Shown: piece after piece, positions 1-7,753 of the stretch
Layout of the letters: each line of letters opens with the position of its first letter
Numbering within the stretch: the first letter of the stretch is position 1
NCBI GenBank assembly: GCA_016793305.1
Contig: JAEUHU010000367.1
Span: forward strand, 1-30,249
DNA: 30,249 nt
Source of the DNA: Planctomycetota bacterium
Lineage (GTDB): Bacteria; Planctomycetota; UBA1135; UBA2386
Direction of reading: 5' to 3'
Program-made: the position numbers and the translations under genes
The notes under the pieces: model-generated
Database searches by the model: none
Seen by the model: the letters and a program-made list of their open reading frames with translations, nothing else
What the model was told of the DNA's origin: nothing

Positions 1-3
1 GGC

Positions 4-1536
4 GTGCAGATTCCCACCATCACCATCGGCTGCGGGCTGGTTCACGGCGTCGACGCCATCCCGGTGCAGATCGAAGCGACGACGCGCCACGCCGGCGACG
101 GCACCCCACGCCTGCTGGGGCTCGTCGACGCCTGCGTGCGAGAGGCCTACCACCGTGTGCTGCAGGCGTTCTTCGCACTCGAACTGCCGCAACCACGCGG
201 CGTCACCACCGTCAACTTCGCGCCGGCGGCGCTGAGGAAGCACGGCAGCGGCTTCGACCTGCCGCTGGCCCTGGCCCTCGCCGGGGCCGCGGGCCTGTTC
301 CCACCGGAACGGGCCAACGGACTGTTCGCATTCGGCGAAGTCGGCCTGCGTGGCCAGATCCTGCCGGCCCGCGGCGCGGTCAGCGTCGCGATCGCCGCCC
401 AGCGCCACGGCGCCCACGCGATGCTGTGTAGCCCGGCCGACGCCACCCTCTGCCGCGTCGTCGACGGGCTGCCGCTGCACGGCGCCCCGACGCTGGCCGA
501 CGCGATCTTCTGGCTGGCCGGCCGCCGCGAGCTGCCACCGCCGGCGCCGCCGCCTTGCGAGCCAGCGGCAGCGATCGCCGACCTCGCCGACCTGCGCGGC
601 CATGCGACCCCGAAGCTCGCACTCACCGTCGCCGCCGCCGGCGGCCACAACCTGCTGCTGGTCGGCCCACCCGGCACCGGCAAGAGTGCGCTGCTGCGGC
701 GCCTGCCCGGCCTGCTGCCGCCGCTCGGCCCGGCCGAACGGCTCGCGGTGCTGCAGGTGCACGCCGCGGCCGGCCTGTCGCTGCCGGGCGAACGGCGACC
801 CTTGCGGGCACCGCACCACACCAGCTCCGCGCCGAGCCTGCTCGGCGGCGGGGCCGACGTTCGCCCCGGCGAGGTGACGCTGGCCCACCACGGCGTGCTG
901 TTCCTCGACGAGCTGCCGGAGTTCCGGCGCGACGTGCTCGAAGCGCTGCGCCAGCCGCTCGAGGACGGCCTGGTCACGGTCGGCCGCGCGCGGCAGACCG
1001 TGACGATGCCGGCCCAGTTCCTGCTCGTCGCGGCGATGAACCCGTGCCCCTGCGGCTACCGCGGCCACCGCCAGCGACCGTGCGTCTGCACGCCGGCGGC
1101 GGTCGCGCGCTACACGGGCCGGCTGTCGGGGCCGCTGCTCGACCGCCTCGACCTGCAGGTCGAGGTGCCGGCCCTGTCGCCGGCCGAACTGCGTGGCCCC
1201 GAGGACCCGTCGCTCGGCACCGCGGCCCTGCGCGAACGGGTGCTGGTCGCGCACCGCCGCCAGCTGCTGCGCCAGCGCGGCCAGCCGCAGCCGGTGCCGA
1301 ACGCGCGGCTCTCGGACCGGGCACTGCTGGCCGCGTGTGCCGCCGACGAACAGGCACTCGCCGCGGTCGACGACGTGCTGCGCCGCCACCAGCAGAGTGG
1401 CCGCGGGCGGGTGCGGCTGCTGCGCCTCGCCCGGACCCTCGCCGACCTCGACGACCGCGACACGGTGCTCGACGTCGACGTCTTCCAGGCGGCCTCGCTG
1501 CGCGGCTTCGCCTCGACGTCGGGGACGCACCCATGA
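4..1536 (+). CDS. comM: YifB/ComM family Mg-chelatase-like AAA+ ATPase
   Basis: This is a 510-residue member of the YifB/ComM family. Family knowledge: ComM is a cytosolic hexameric helicase that extends branch migration during natural transformation and recombination. Seen: an N-terminal ChlI-like domain (about 1-180, with GVDAIPVQIE and the GFDLPLALA motif), Walker A GPPGTGKSAL at about 221-230, Walker B VLFLDELPEF at about 299-308, the family's Cys cluster (NPCPCGY, then CVC), DRLDLQVEVP, and a C-terminal Mg_chelatase_C helical domain ending near DVFQAASLRGF. Length fits the usual 500-510 residues. The GTG at base 4 is the first start in the window; a start just upstream, outside the window, cannot be excluded. 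Its stop overlaps the next ATG (ATGA), so it is translationally coupled to the Rpn-type nuclease. Confidence 0.93.
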   Translation: MQIPTITIGCGLVHGVDAIPVQIEATTRHAGDGTPRLLGLVDACVREAYHRVLQAFFALELPQPRGVTTVNFAPAALRKHGSGFDLPLALALAGAAGLFPPERANGLFAFGEVGLRGQILPARGAVSVAIAAQRHGAHAMLCSPADATLCRVVDGLPLHGAPTLADAIFWLAGRRELPPPAPPPCEPAAAIADLADLRGHATPKLALTVAAAGGHNLLLVGPPGTGKSALLRRLPGLLPPLGPAERLAVLQVHAAAGLSLPGERRPLRAPHHTSSAPSLLGGGADVRPGEVTLAHHGVLFLDELPEFRRDVLEALRQPLEDGLVTVGRARQTVTMPAQFLLVAAMNPCPCGYRGHRQRPCVCTPAAVARYTGRLSGPLLDRLDLQVEVPALSPAELRGPEDPSLGTAALRERVLVAHRRQLLRQRGQPQPVPNARLSDRALLAACAADEQALAAVDDVLRRHQQSGRGRVRLLRLARTLADLDDRDTVLDVDVFQAASLRGFASTSGTHP

Positions 1537-2552
1537 GCCCGTCGCCGCACGACCGGCTGTTCCGCACGGTGTTCCAGCACCTCGAACACGCGCGCGGCTG
1601 GCTCGCGAGTCGCTTGCCCGGCGAACTGATGGGGTTCGTGCCCTGGGAGCTCCTGCAGCGACGGCCGGAGCACTTGCCGGTCCCCGGCCGAAGCGGCTAC
1701 GCCGCCGACCTCGTGTTCGCGCTGCCGTTGCCAGGAGCCCGGGCGCCGTTGCTCTTGCTGGTCGAACACAAGTCCCACCGCGACCACTCCACCGCCGAAC
1801 AGCTACTGCGCTACGCCGTGCTGCTGCGGCGGGCCGAGCGAACGCGGGAGAATCGGCATCCGGCCCTGGTTCTGGCCCTGGTGCTGCACCACGGGCCCGA
1901 ACCCTTCGCCGAACCAGCCCACCCACAGCTCGACGCCTTGCCGCCGCGGCTGGCCGCATTCCTGGCACCTCGACAGCCGCGACTCGTCCACCTGTTGGAC
2001 GACTTGACCACGACCGACGAGGCCTCGCTGCGCGCGCGGGCCATGACGCCGATGGCGACCCTGACGCTGCTGGCCCTGCGCAGTTTTCCGGGGTCGGCCG
2101 GCCACACGGTTCCGGCCGCCATCGCGCGGCGGGGCGATCTGCTGCGCGCCGTCGATCGCTCGTCCGGCACCCTGTCCGCGGCGGACGCACTGGCTGCGTT
2201 CGCCTGCTATGTTGTCGAGGTCACCGACGTACTTCTCGGAGATCTGGACCTCGCGTTCGCCGACCATCTGCACGTGCACAAGGAGACGACCATGACGACT
2301 GCCGAACGCCTGCGCGCCGAAGGGCGGGCGAAGGGCTTGCGGGAAGGGCACCGGGAAGGGCACCGGGAAGGGCTGGCCACGGGGCGGAACGAAGGCCGGG
2401 CAGCCGTGCTCCGGCTGCAGCTCGAACAACGCTTCGGCTTGCTGCCGAGCGCGGTCGTGGCCCGACTCGGCGAAGCGACCGCGACGGAACTCGAGCGATT
2501 CGCGGTCAGGGTGCTCGACGCACGCACCCTGACCGACGTGTTCGAAGGCTGA
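1533..2552 (+). CDS. Rpn-family recombination-promoting nuclease (PD-(D/E)XK)
   Basis: 339 residues starting at the ATG that overlaps the comM stop. The N-terminal half carries the PD-(D/E)XK signature of the Rpn/transposase_31 family: SPHDRLFRTVFQ at the start, the metal-binding Asp in YAADLVFALP (D59) and the E-x-K of LLVEHKSHRD (E78, K80). Family knowledge: E. coli RpnA is a metal-dependent DNA endonuclease that raises RecA-independent recombination, and the family was long annotated as putative transposases. The C-terminal part has a short charged Gly-Glu repeat (REGHREGHREG, about 270-285), typical of the linker in this family, followed by a small helical domain. Coupling to the branch-migration ATPase ComM suggests a shared recombination role (inference). 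No inverted repeats or other mobile-element marks are seen. Confidence 0.85.
   Translation: MSPSPHDRLFRTVFQHLEHARGWLASRLPGELMGFVPWELLQRRPEHLPVPGRSGYAADLVFALPLPGARAPLLLLVEHKSHRDHSTAEQLLRYAVLLRRAERTRENRHPALVLALVLHHGPEPFAEPAHPQLDALPPRLAAFLAPRQPRLVHLLDDLTTTDEASLRARAMTPMATLTLLALRSFPGSAGHTVPAAIARRGDLLRAVDRSSGTLSAADALAAFACYVVEVTDVLLGDLDLAFADHLHVHKETTMTTAERLRAEGRAKGLREGHREGHREGLATGRNEGRAAVLRLQLEQRFGLLPSAVVARLGEATATELERFAVRVLDARTLTDVFEG
2341..2373 (+). repeat. 12-bp tandem repeat inside the Rpn-type gene
   Basis: The 12-bp unit gggaagggcacc occurs twice in full (2341-2352, 2353-2364) and once in part (2365-2373). It encodes the REGH repeats of the nuclease linker. The unit is a multiple of three, so slippage would change linker length without a frameshift. 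Confidence 0.8.
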
Positions 2553-2634
2553 GCGAGAGCCGGTCCGCTCCGCTCATTCCTGAGCTCGAAAGTCGCGCAC
2601 GGCTCGACCACCGCGCGGCCCCGTCGGTCGGAGA

Positions 2635-2648
2635 GCCGGGCACCCGGC
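2635..2648. terminator. candidate bidirectional hairpin between convergent genes
   Basis: In the 104-bp gap between the stop of the Rpn-type gene (2552) and the stop of the AAA+ gene (2657) there is a perfect 5-bp GC stem, GCCGG-GCAC-CCGGC. A larger imperfect hairpin (2600-2638, arms CGGCTCGACC and GGTC...GAGCCG) precedes it. There is no T tract, so intrinsic termination is only a possibility. Confidence 0.35.
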
Positions 2649-2656
2649 CGACCCGG

Positions 2657-5600
2657 TCACTCCATCACGTCGAACTCGCCGCCGAGCACGCGGTCCCACT
2701 TGCCGGTGCGCCAGCCGCGCACGCGATCGCGCACCTCGGGCGACGGCCCGCGGCGATAGCGCCGCACGATCGACGGTGTCGCCGCCTGGGCCGGCTTCAG
2801 GCACTCCTTGGCCATCAGCAGCTCGGCCGCACCCGACGCCGGTTGAGCCGGTTGTGCCACCACCGACACCCGCACCCGGCTCGGCCGGGTGTGCTCGTCG
2901 GCCGCCTCGAGCACGTGCAGCCCGGCCTCGAGCGACAACAGCGGCCAGGCGGCGAACCCGGACACCGCGATCACCACAGCCCCGCCGTCACCGAGCAGCC
3001 GCCACTCCATGCCGCGCCGCTTCGCCCACGCGCGATACATGCCGACCAGCTCGCGCGCGAACGCGACCGTCGCCGCTTCGTCGCCGTGCGGGTCGTGCAC
3101 CGGGGCGACCCCGAGGTAGGCCTCCTGGGCCTCGCCGCGCTCGAACGCGTCGACCGCCAGCTGCAGCAGGAACGCCTTGCTCGCCAAGGCGCGCAGCGGT
3201 TCGGCGGCGAGTTCGGAGGCCTTGCCGGACAGCTCGGCCAACCGTTCGCCGGCGTTGGCGACGCTCTCCTCGATGCGGCTCATCAGCTCGGCGCGGCCGA
3301 GCACCTCGTGACGGCCGGGCGAAGTCCAGAAGTCGGCACCACCCATCGCCGCGTAGGCCTCGGCCTTGCGCGCCGCCCATTGTGGTTCGGCGAGGTGCTG
3401 CTGCAGGTCCTGCACCTCGCGCCGCAGCGACTCGAGCTCCTCCGGGCTGCCGAGCGCTTCGCGCGCCAGCGCCCGCAGGCTCTGCGGTTCGATCGCCGCG
3501 TGCGCCACGTTGGCGGGCACCGGCGCCCCGTCCGGATCGACGAACTCGACCTGCACCGCGCGTCCGTCGCTGCGCACGAACAGGAACTGGTCGCCCTGCG
3601 GGGTGTGCTGGCCGACGATCGCCGCCGCCAGCGGGGCGAGCACGTGGCGCTCGATCGCGCGGCGCAGCGGCCGTGCGCCGAGCGTCGGCGACCAGCCCTG
3701 GTCGAGCAGGAACTGCAGGGCGCTCTCGTCCCATTCGACCGCCCACGGCCGCTGCCGCAGGCCGCGCCGCTGCAGCACCAGGTCGAGCTCCTTGTGCAGC
3801 ACCTCGCGCAGGGTCGCCGGATCGAGCGACTGGAACACCACCACGCGGTCGATGCGGTTCAGGAACTCGCGCCGGAACACCTCCTCGAGGGCTCGCTGCA
3901 GGTCGGGCCGCCGTTCGCCGAAGCCGAGGCCGGTGCCTTCGAGCGTGCGCACGCCGAGGTTGCTGGTGGCGATCACGATCGCGTGCCGGAAGTCGGCGAC
4001 GCGGCCGCGCCGGTCGGTCAGGCGGCCTTCGTCGAACACCTGCAGGAACACGTCGAACACCATCGGGTGCGCCTTCTCGATCTCGTCGAGCAGCACCACC
4101 GCGAACGGCTGCTCGCGGATCTTGTGCACCAGCGCTTGCCGGCCGTGCACTTCGTCGGCGTCGCCGAGCAGCCGCCCGATCGACTCGGGGTGCTGGAACT
4201 CGCTCATGTCGAGCCGCAGCATGCGGTCCTCGCTGCCGAACAGGTACTCGGCCAGCGCCCGGCACAGTTCGGTCTTGCCGGTGCCGGTCGGCCCGGTGAA
4301 CAGGAACACGCCGATCGGACGCTTCGGGTCGCAGAGCCCGGCCTTCAGCATCGCGATGCGTTCGCAGAGGCAGTCGACGGCCTCGGGCTGGCCCATCACG
4401 CGCGCCGTGAACGCAGTCCGCAGCGCCCGCAGGTCGAGTCCGGAGCGATCGTCGAGCACCGGCATCGGCAGTCCCGACAGGCGGCTCAGCAGCACCAGCA
4501 CGTCGTCGAGCGACGCCGGCCGCACGGCCCCGCTGTCGTCGCGGACCTGCTCGACCAAGAGGCCGAGCACGCGCAGCAGGTTGCCGGGCCGCGCCTCGTG
4601 GGCCAGGTGCTGTTGCGTGCGCTGGAACAGTTCGCGCAGCAGCTCGTCGCTGCACACCGGCGGGCCACCGTCGGCGAGGCGGGCCACGTGGGCCCTCGCC
4701 AGCGCCAGTGTTTCGTCGACGCTCGCTTCGTCGAGGCGCACGGTCGCCGCCGCGGTGCGCAGCTCCGGCGCCTGGCGCAGCAGCTGCTCGTGGGCCGCCG
4801 GCTCGAGCGGCGCCAGCAGCCGCACGTCGCCGGCGACCAGGTGCGGCAGCAGCAGGTCGAGCAGGCCGGTGTTCGACTGCATGGTGCGGCCGGCGGCGAG
4901 GAACTCGGCGAGGTCCGGCACCCACCACAGCACCTTCGGCTTCTTGGCGATCGCGTGCACCAGCTCCATCACGCGCTGCTCGAGCTGGCCGAGGAACGAC
5001 TGCCCCGCCAGCAGCTGGGCGGCGCTGGCGGTGAACACGGTCCAGCCCTGGCCGAGCAGGTCGACGACCAGCCGTTCGACCACCGCGGACTTGCCGACGC
5101 CGGCGTCGCCGACCAGCAGCAGCGAACGCGGCGGCTCGCGGCGCAGCGCCTTCTGCAGGTCCTGTAGCGCCCGCGTCTGCGTCGGGGCCGGCAGGTGGTC
5201 CGCGGCGAAGTCGTCCTTCGCCAGCACGCGCACCACCCCGCGCATCGCCTTCAGGTCGCCGTCGCCGACCGGCTGTTCGCGCAGCAGCGCCAGCGCCGCC
5301 TTGGCGCCCGGTGTGTCGAGCGGCTGCAGCAGGCCGACGAGCCACTCGCGCTGGCCCGATGGACACGCGGCGAGGCGCGCCCGCTGCCCCTCGCTGCCGA
5401 CGACGTCGGGCTGCAGGCGTTCGGCCAGGAAGGACCGCAGCAGGTCCATGCCCATCGCCGAACCCCACGACCCGTCCGCGACCAACAGCACGTCGACCGG
5501 CATCGTCGGTGCGTCGCTGCGCGCCACCACCGGCAGCAGGAACCAGCGGGCGTAGACGCTGATGCCTTCCAGGCGCGGCACCAGTTCGAGCTCGCGGCCG

Positions 5601-6022
5601 CGCAGCTCCGCCCGTTCACCGAGGGCCTGGGCCGACGCGCACGACAGCACCGGGCTGTCGCCGACCAGGTAGCCGAACAGCTCGTCGAGCGCGAACTCCG
5701 CACTGGCGAGCTGGCGCACGCACTCCTGGTAGCCGTCCATCGCCGCGAGGTCGCGCGGGTGCGCCACCACCCCGAACGACTCGCGCAGCTCGGCGCCGAG
5801 CGCCAACAGCCGTTCGCGGATCGTGGGCGGTGCGGGCGGCACGACGGTGGGCCTGGGTCCGTCGTCGGCAGGAACCGGCAGCTCGCCGAAGCCGCCGTTG
5901 CCGACCGGCGGCGCATCGGCGCCACGGACCGGGGGCTCGGGCGGCCGCTGTGATCGGACGGCGCCGAGGCGATAGCCGGCGTAGCCGGCGAGAACGAACG
6001 CGACGAGCACCCACCCATCCAT
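2657..6022 (-). CDS. membrane-anchored double-AAA+ (ClpA/C-like) ATPase with GGQ-less release-factor-like C-terminus
   Basis: 1121 residues. Seen, in order: one N-terminal membrane segment (about 4-20, likely N-out); a Pro-rich linker; an unrecognised N-domain (about 65-290, not a Clp_N repeat); AAA+ module 1 with Walker A GDAGVGKS (305-312) but WVPDL (D370-L371) where DE is expected and no ERRF arginine finger; AAA+ module 2 with Walker A GPTGTGKT (577-584), Walker B LLDEIEKAH (D646-E647), EFLNRID finger, sensor 2 GARPLRRA and a small D2 domain to about 830. The two Walker A motifs are ~270 residues apart, as in ClpA/C, so there is no ClpB middle domain. The C-terminal part matches RF2: FWTSP (898-902), AYLGV (968-972), MYRAWAKRRG (995-1004), EAGLH (1032-1036) and a tail from 1085 with WRTG and VLGGEFD. 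The GGQ domain is missing. A role in ribosome quality control is inference. A TAGGCT element lies 9 nt before the ATG. Confidence 0.88.
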   Translation of the reverse strand: MDGWVLVAFVLAGYAGYRLGAVRSQRPPEPPVRGADAPPVGNGGFGELPVPADDGPRPTVVPPAPPTIRERLLALGAELRESFGVVAHPRDLAAMDGYQECVRQLASAEFALDELFGYLVGDSPVLSCASAQALGERAELRGRELELVPRLEGISVYARWFLLPVVARSDAPTMPVDVLLVADGSWGSAMGMDLLRSFLAERLQPDVVGSEGQRARLAACPSGQREWLVGLLQPLDTPGAKAALALLREQPVGDGDLKAMRGVVRVLAKDDFAADHLPAPTQTRALQDLQKALRREPPRSLLLVGDAGVGKSAVVERLVVDLLGQGWTVFTASAAQLLAGQSFLGQLEQRVMELVHAIAKKPKVLWWVPDLAEFLAAGRTMQSNTGLLDLLLPHLVAGDVRLLAPLEPAAHEQLLRQAPELRTAAATVRLDEASVDETLALARAHVARLADGGPPVCSDELLRELFQRTQQHLAHEARPGNLLRVLGLLVEQVRDDSGAVRPASLDDVLVLLSRLSGLPMPVLDDRSGLDLRALRTAFTARVMGQPEAVDCLCERIAMLKAGLCDPKRPIGVFLFTGPTGTGKTELCRALAEYLFGSEDRMLRLDMSEFQHPESIGRLLGDADEVHGRQALVHKIREQPFAVVLLDEIEKAHPMVFDVFLQVFDEGRLTDRRGRVADFRHAIVIATSNLGVRTLEGTGLGFGERRPDLQRALEEVFRREFLNRIDRVVVFQSLDPATLREVLHKELDLVLQRRGLRQRPWAVEWDESALQFLLDQGWSPTLGARPLRRAIERHVLAPLAAAIVGQHTPQGDQFLFVRSDGRAVQVEFVDPDGAPVPANVAHAAIEPQSLRALAREALGSPEELESLRREVQDLQQHLAEPQWAARKAEAYAAMGGADFWTSPGRHEVLGRAELMSRIEESVANAGERLAELSGKASELAAEPLRALASKAFLLQLAVDAFERGEAQEAYLGVAPVHDPHGDEAATVAFARELVGMYRAWAKRRGMEWRLLGDGGAVVIAVSGFAAWPLLSLEAGLHVLEAADEHTRPSRVRVSVVAQPAQPASGAAELLMAKECLKPAQAATPSIVRRYRRGPSPEVRDRVRGWRTGKWDRVLGGEFDVME

Positions 6023-6031
6023 GGCGCGCGA

Positions 6032-6037
6032 AGCCTA
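6032..6037 (-). promoter_or_regulatory. candidate -10 element for a leaderless AAA+ transcript
   Basis: TAGGCT on the - strand, followed by 9 nt and then the ATG of the AAA+ gene. No Shine-Dalgarno sequence lies between. The same TA-N3-T and start-codon geometry occurs at 18571 and 25914, which suggests leaderless transcripts (inference). Confidence 0.4.
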
Positions 6038-6085
6038 GTCGGCGGCGCGATCGGGTGAGACGGCCGAGTGCAGGTTCTGACGCGT

Positions 6086-7672
6086 TCAGTCGGGGATGCG
6101 CACGGTGCCGGACGCCGGTTGCGACGGGGGGCTGCTCGACTCGATCCCCGCTGCGGGTGACGGCGACGGCGTCGACGAGTCGGGAGTCGGCGCCGCGACC
6201 GGGCGCGGCGGCACCGCGGCCCCGCGGCCGGTCGGCTTGCCCTTCTCGGCCAGCGGCCCCTGCAGACGCGGAGCCAGCGACTGGGCCTCGAGTTCGACCG
6301 AACGGCGCACGAAGGCGAAGTCGGCGGCGAGTTCGTCCCAGGCAGCCACCGGCGCCATGCAGACCAGCACCAGGTAGTGCTCGCGCTGCGGGATCACGTC
6401 GAGCGTCGCCCGGAACGGCACCCCGCCGCGGCGGCCTTCGGCGACCCGCTGGATCGCCAGCCGCTCGCGCACCGGCAGCGAGGTCGGAGCCCCGAGCCTG
6501 AGTTCGGGATGCAGCAGCGCGAACCAGTTGGCGACCGCCTCGGCGGCGGTGTCGAGGCTGGCGCCGGGTTCGAGGTGGTCGAGCCGCGACAGCGCGACAC
6601 TGGCGTCGTGCAGCGAGCAGAGCAGCGCCACCTGGCCCACCGGCAGGTCCTCGCGGCGCGTCCAGGCGGGGTTCGGGATCCACAGGCCGAACGCTCCGCT
6701 CGGCTCGGGCACGATCGCGGCCGGGATCTGCACGGCACCGACCGCGAGGCGCGCGCTGTCCGCGGCACTGGGCAAGGCGACCAGCGACGGCCCGGCGAGT
6801 TCGCGCCGCAGCGTGTGGAACGTGCCGTCGAGCCATTCGCTGTTGCGGCCGGAAGTCGACGCTTCGGCGACCTCCTGCACGGTCGTGGTGACGCCGTCGT
6901 GCACGACCTTGCGTCGGCGCGTGCCGTCGTAGCTGCGCACCACCAGTTCCTCGCCGGCGGGATCGAACACGGGCGTGTCGCCGAGCGGGCGCGAGGCACT
7001 GCGCGCCAGCGTGCGCGCCAGGAGCGGGAAACTCGCGGCCTCGGGCCAGGCCAGCTCGCGTTCGCGGCGACCGGTCCGGTCGAGGTGCTGGATCCGCAGG
7101 ACGCTGCCGACGACCTGCGCCTCGACGATGCGTTCGTCGACGGTGCGGTCCTGGCTGCTGCCGTCGAGCAAGCCGGACGACAGGGTCGCCAGCACCGGCT
7201 CGCTGATCCGTTCGCGGAAGTAGCAGCTGCGCGCCCGGCGATCGGCAGAAGCGGTCGCCATCGACGTGACCTGGTAGCGCTTCCGGCCGGCGGTGAACTC
7301 GTACTCTTCGCCGATCGTGAAGCCGCCGTCCTGGTTCGCGGTGACGCTGGTGCTGAGCCAGCCGACCGCCGCACCGGCCGCGTCGTGCAGCACGAACCAC
7401 TCGCCGTGGGCGGGCAGGTCGCCGACGGTCGCCGGCGCCGCGCCGCCGGCGGCGCGGCGGATCCGGGCCACCTCCGCCGTGCTGAAGCCGACCGTGGCGC
7501 CGGCGTCGAGCTGCAGTTCGACGTAGCCGTCGACTTCGACGGTGACACGCCCCTCCAGCGAGTCGCCGTTGCGCAGCTCGACGACGTCGAGGGCTCCGGG
7601 CGGGGCGGGCGGCGGTCCACCGGCGGCAGGGTCCTGGCAGGCGAACAGCAACAGCAGGGCGAACGAGTGCAT
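6086..7672 (-). CDS. secreted protein or lipoprotein of unknown function
   Basis: 528 residues; I do not recognise a named family. Seen: a very short signal sequence ending LLLLFAC (Cys12), which could serve as a lipobox although Phe at -2 is unusual. Then comes a small beta-rich segment with LRNGDSLEGRV and FSTAEVARIRR (about 32-75), a type of short SH3-like module common in secreted planctomycete proteins. A long mixed alpha/beta body with few Cys follows, and then a Pro/Ser/Thr-rich low-complexity tail from about 480 to the end, which may span envelope layers. It lies 63 bp upstream of the AAA+ gene and 81 bp downstream of the transporter, on the same strand, so it may be transcribed with either. 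A TCCGGCCGGA palindrome sits just upstream of the ATG. Function unknown; envelope location is inferred. Confidence 0.75.
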   Translation of the reverse strand: MHSFALLLLFACQDPAAGGPPPAPPGALDVVELRNGDSLEGRVTVEVDGYVELQLDAGATVGFSTAEVARIRRAAGGAAPATVGDLPAHGEWFVLHDAAGAAVGWLSTSVTANQDGGFTIGEEYEFTAGRKRYQVTSMATASADRRARSCYFRERISEPVLATLSSGLLDGSSQDRTVDERIVEAQVVGSVLRIQHLDRTGRRERELAWPEAASFPLLARTLARSASRPLGDTPVFDPAGEELVVRSYDGTRRRKVVHDGVTTTVQEVAEASTSGRNSEWLDGTFHTLRRELAGPSLVALPSAADSARLAVGAVQIPAAIVPEPSGAFGLWIPNPAWTRREDLPVGQVALLCSLHDASVALSRLDHLEPGASLDTAAEAVANWFALLHPELRLGAPTSLPVRERLAIQRVAEGRRGGVPFRATLDVIPQREHYLVLVCMAPVAAWDELAADFAFVRRSVELEAQSLAPRLQGPLAEKGKPTGRGAAVPPRPVAAPTPDSSTPSPSPAAGIESSSPPSQPASGTVRIPD

Positions 7673-7753
7673 CGGCGGGAGGTCTCCGGCCGGACTATCG
7701 AACCGCCGATGCCACCGACTTGATCGCGGTGTCGAGATTCCCGACGCCGACCG

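Noticed and set aside
2341..2373. Direct repeats as a CRISPR or mobile-element end
   Set aside because: The 12-bp units are in frame inside the Rpn-type coding region and encode a known linker type.
1533..2552. The Rpn-type gene as an active transposase or insertion sequence
   Set aside because: No terminal inverted repeats or target duplications, and it is coupled to comM; the family's transposase annotation is historical.
1193..5167. Long + strand frame across comM, the Rpn-type gene and the AAA+ gene
   Set aside because: Crosses three real genes in other frames or on the other strand, and its translation is low-complexity.
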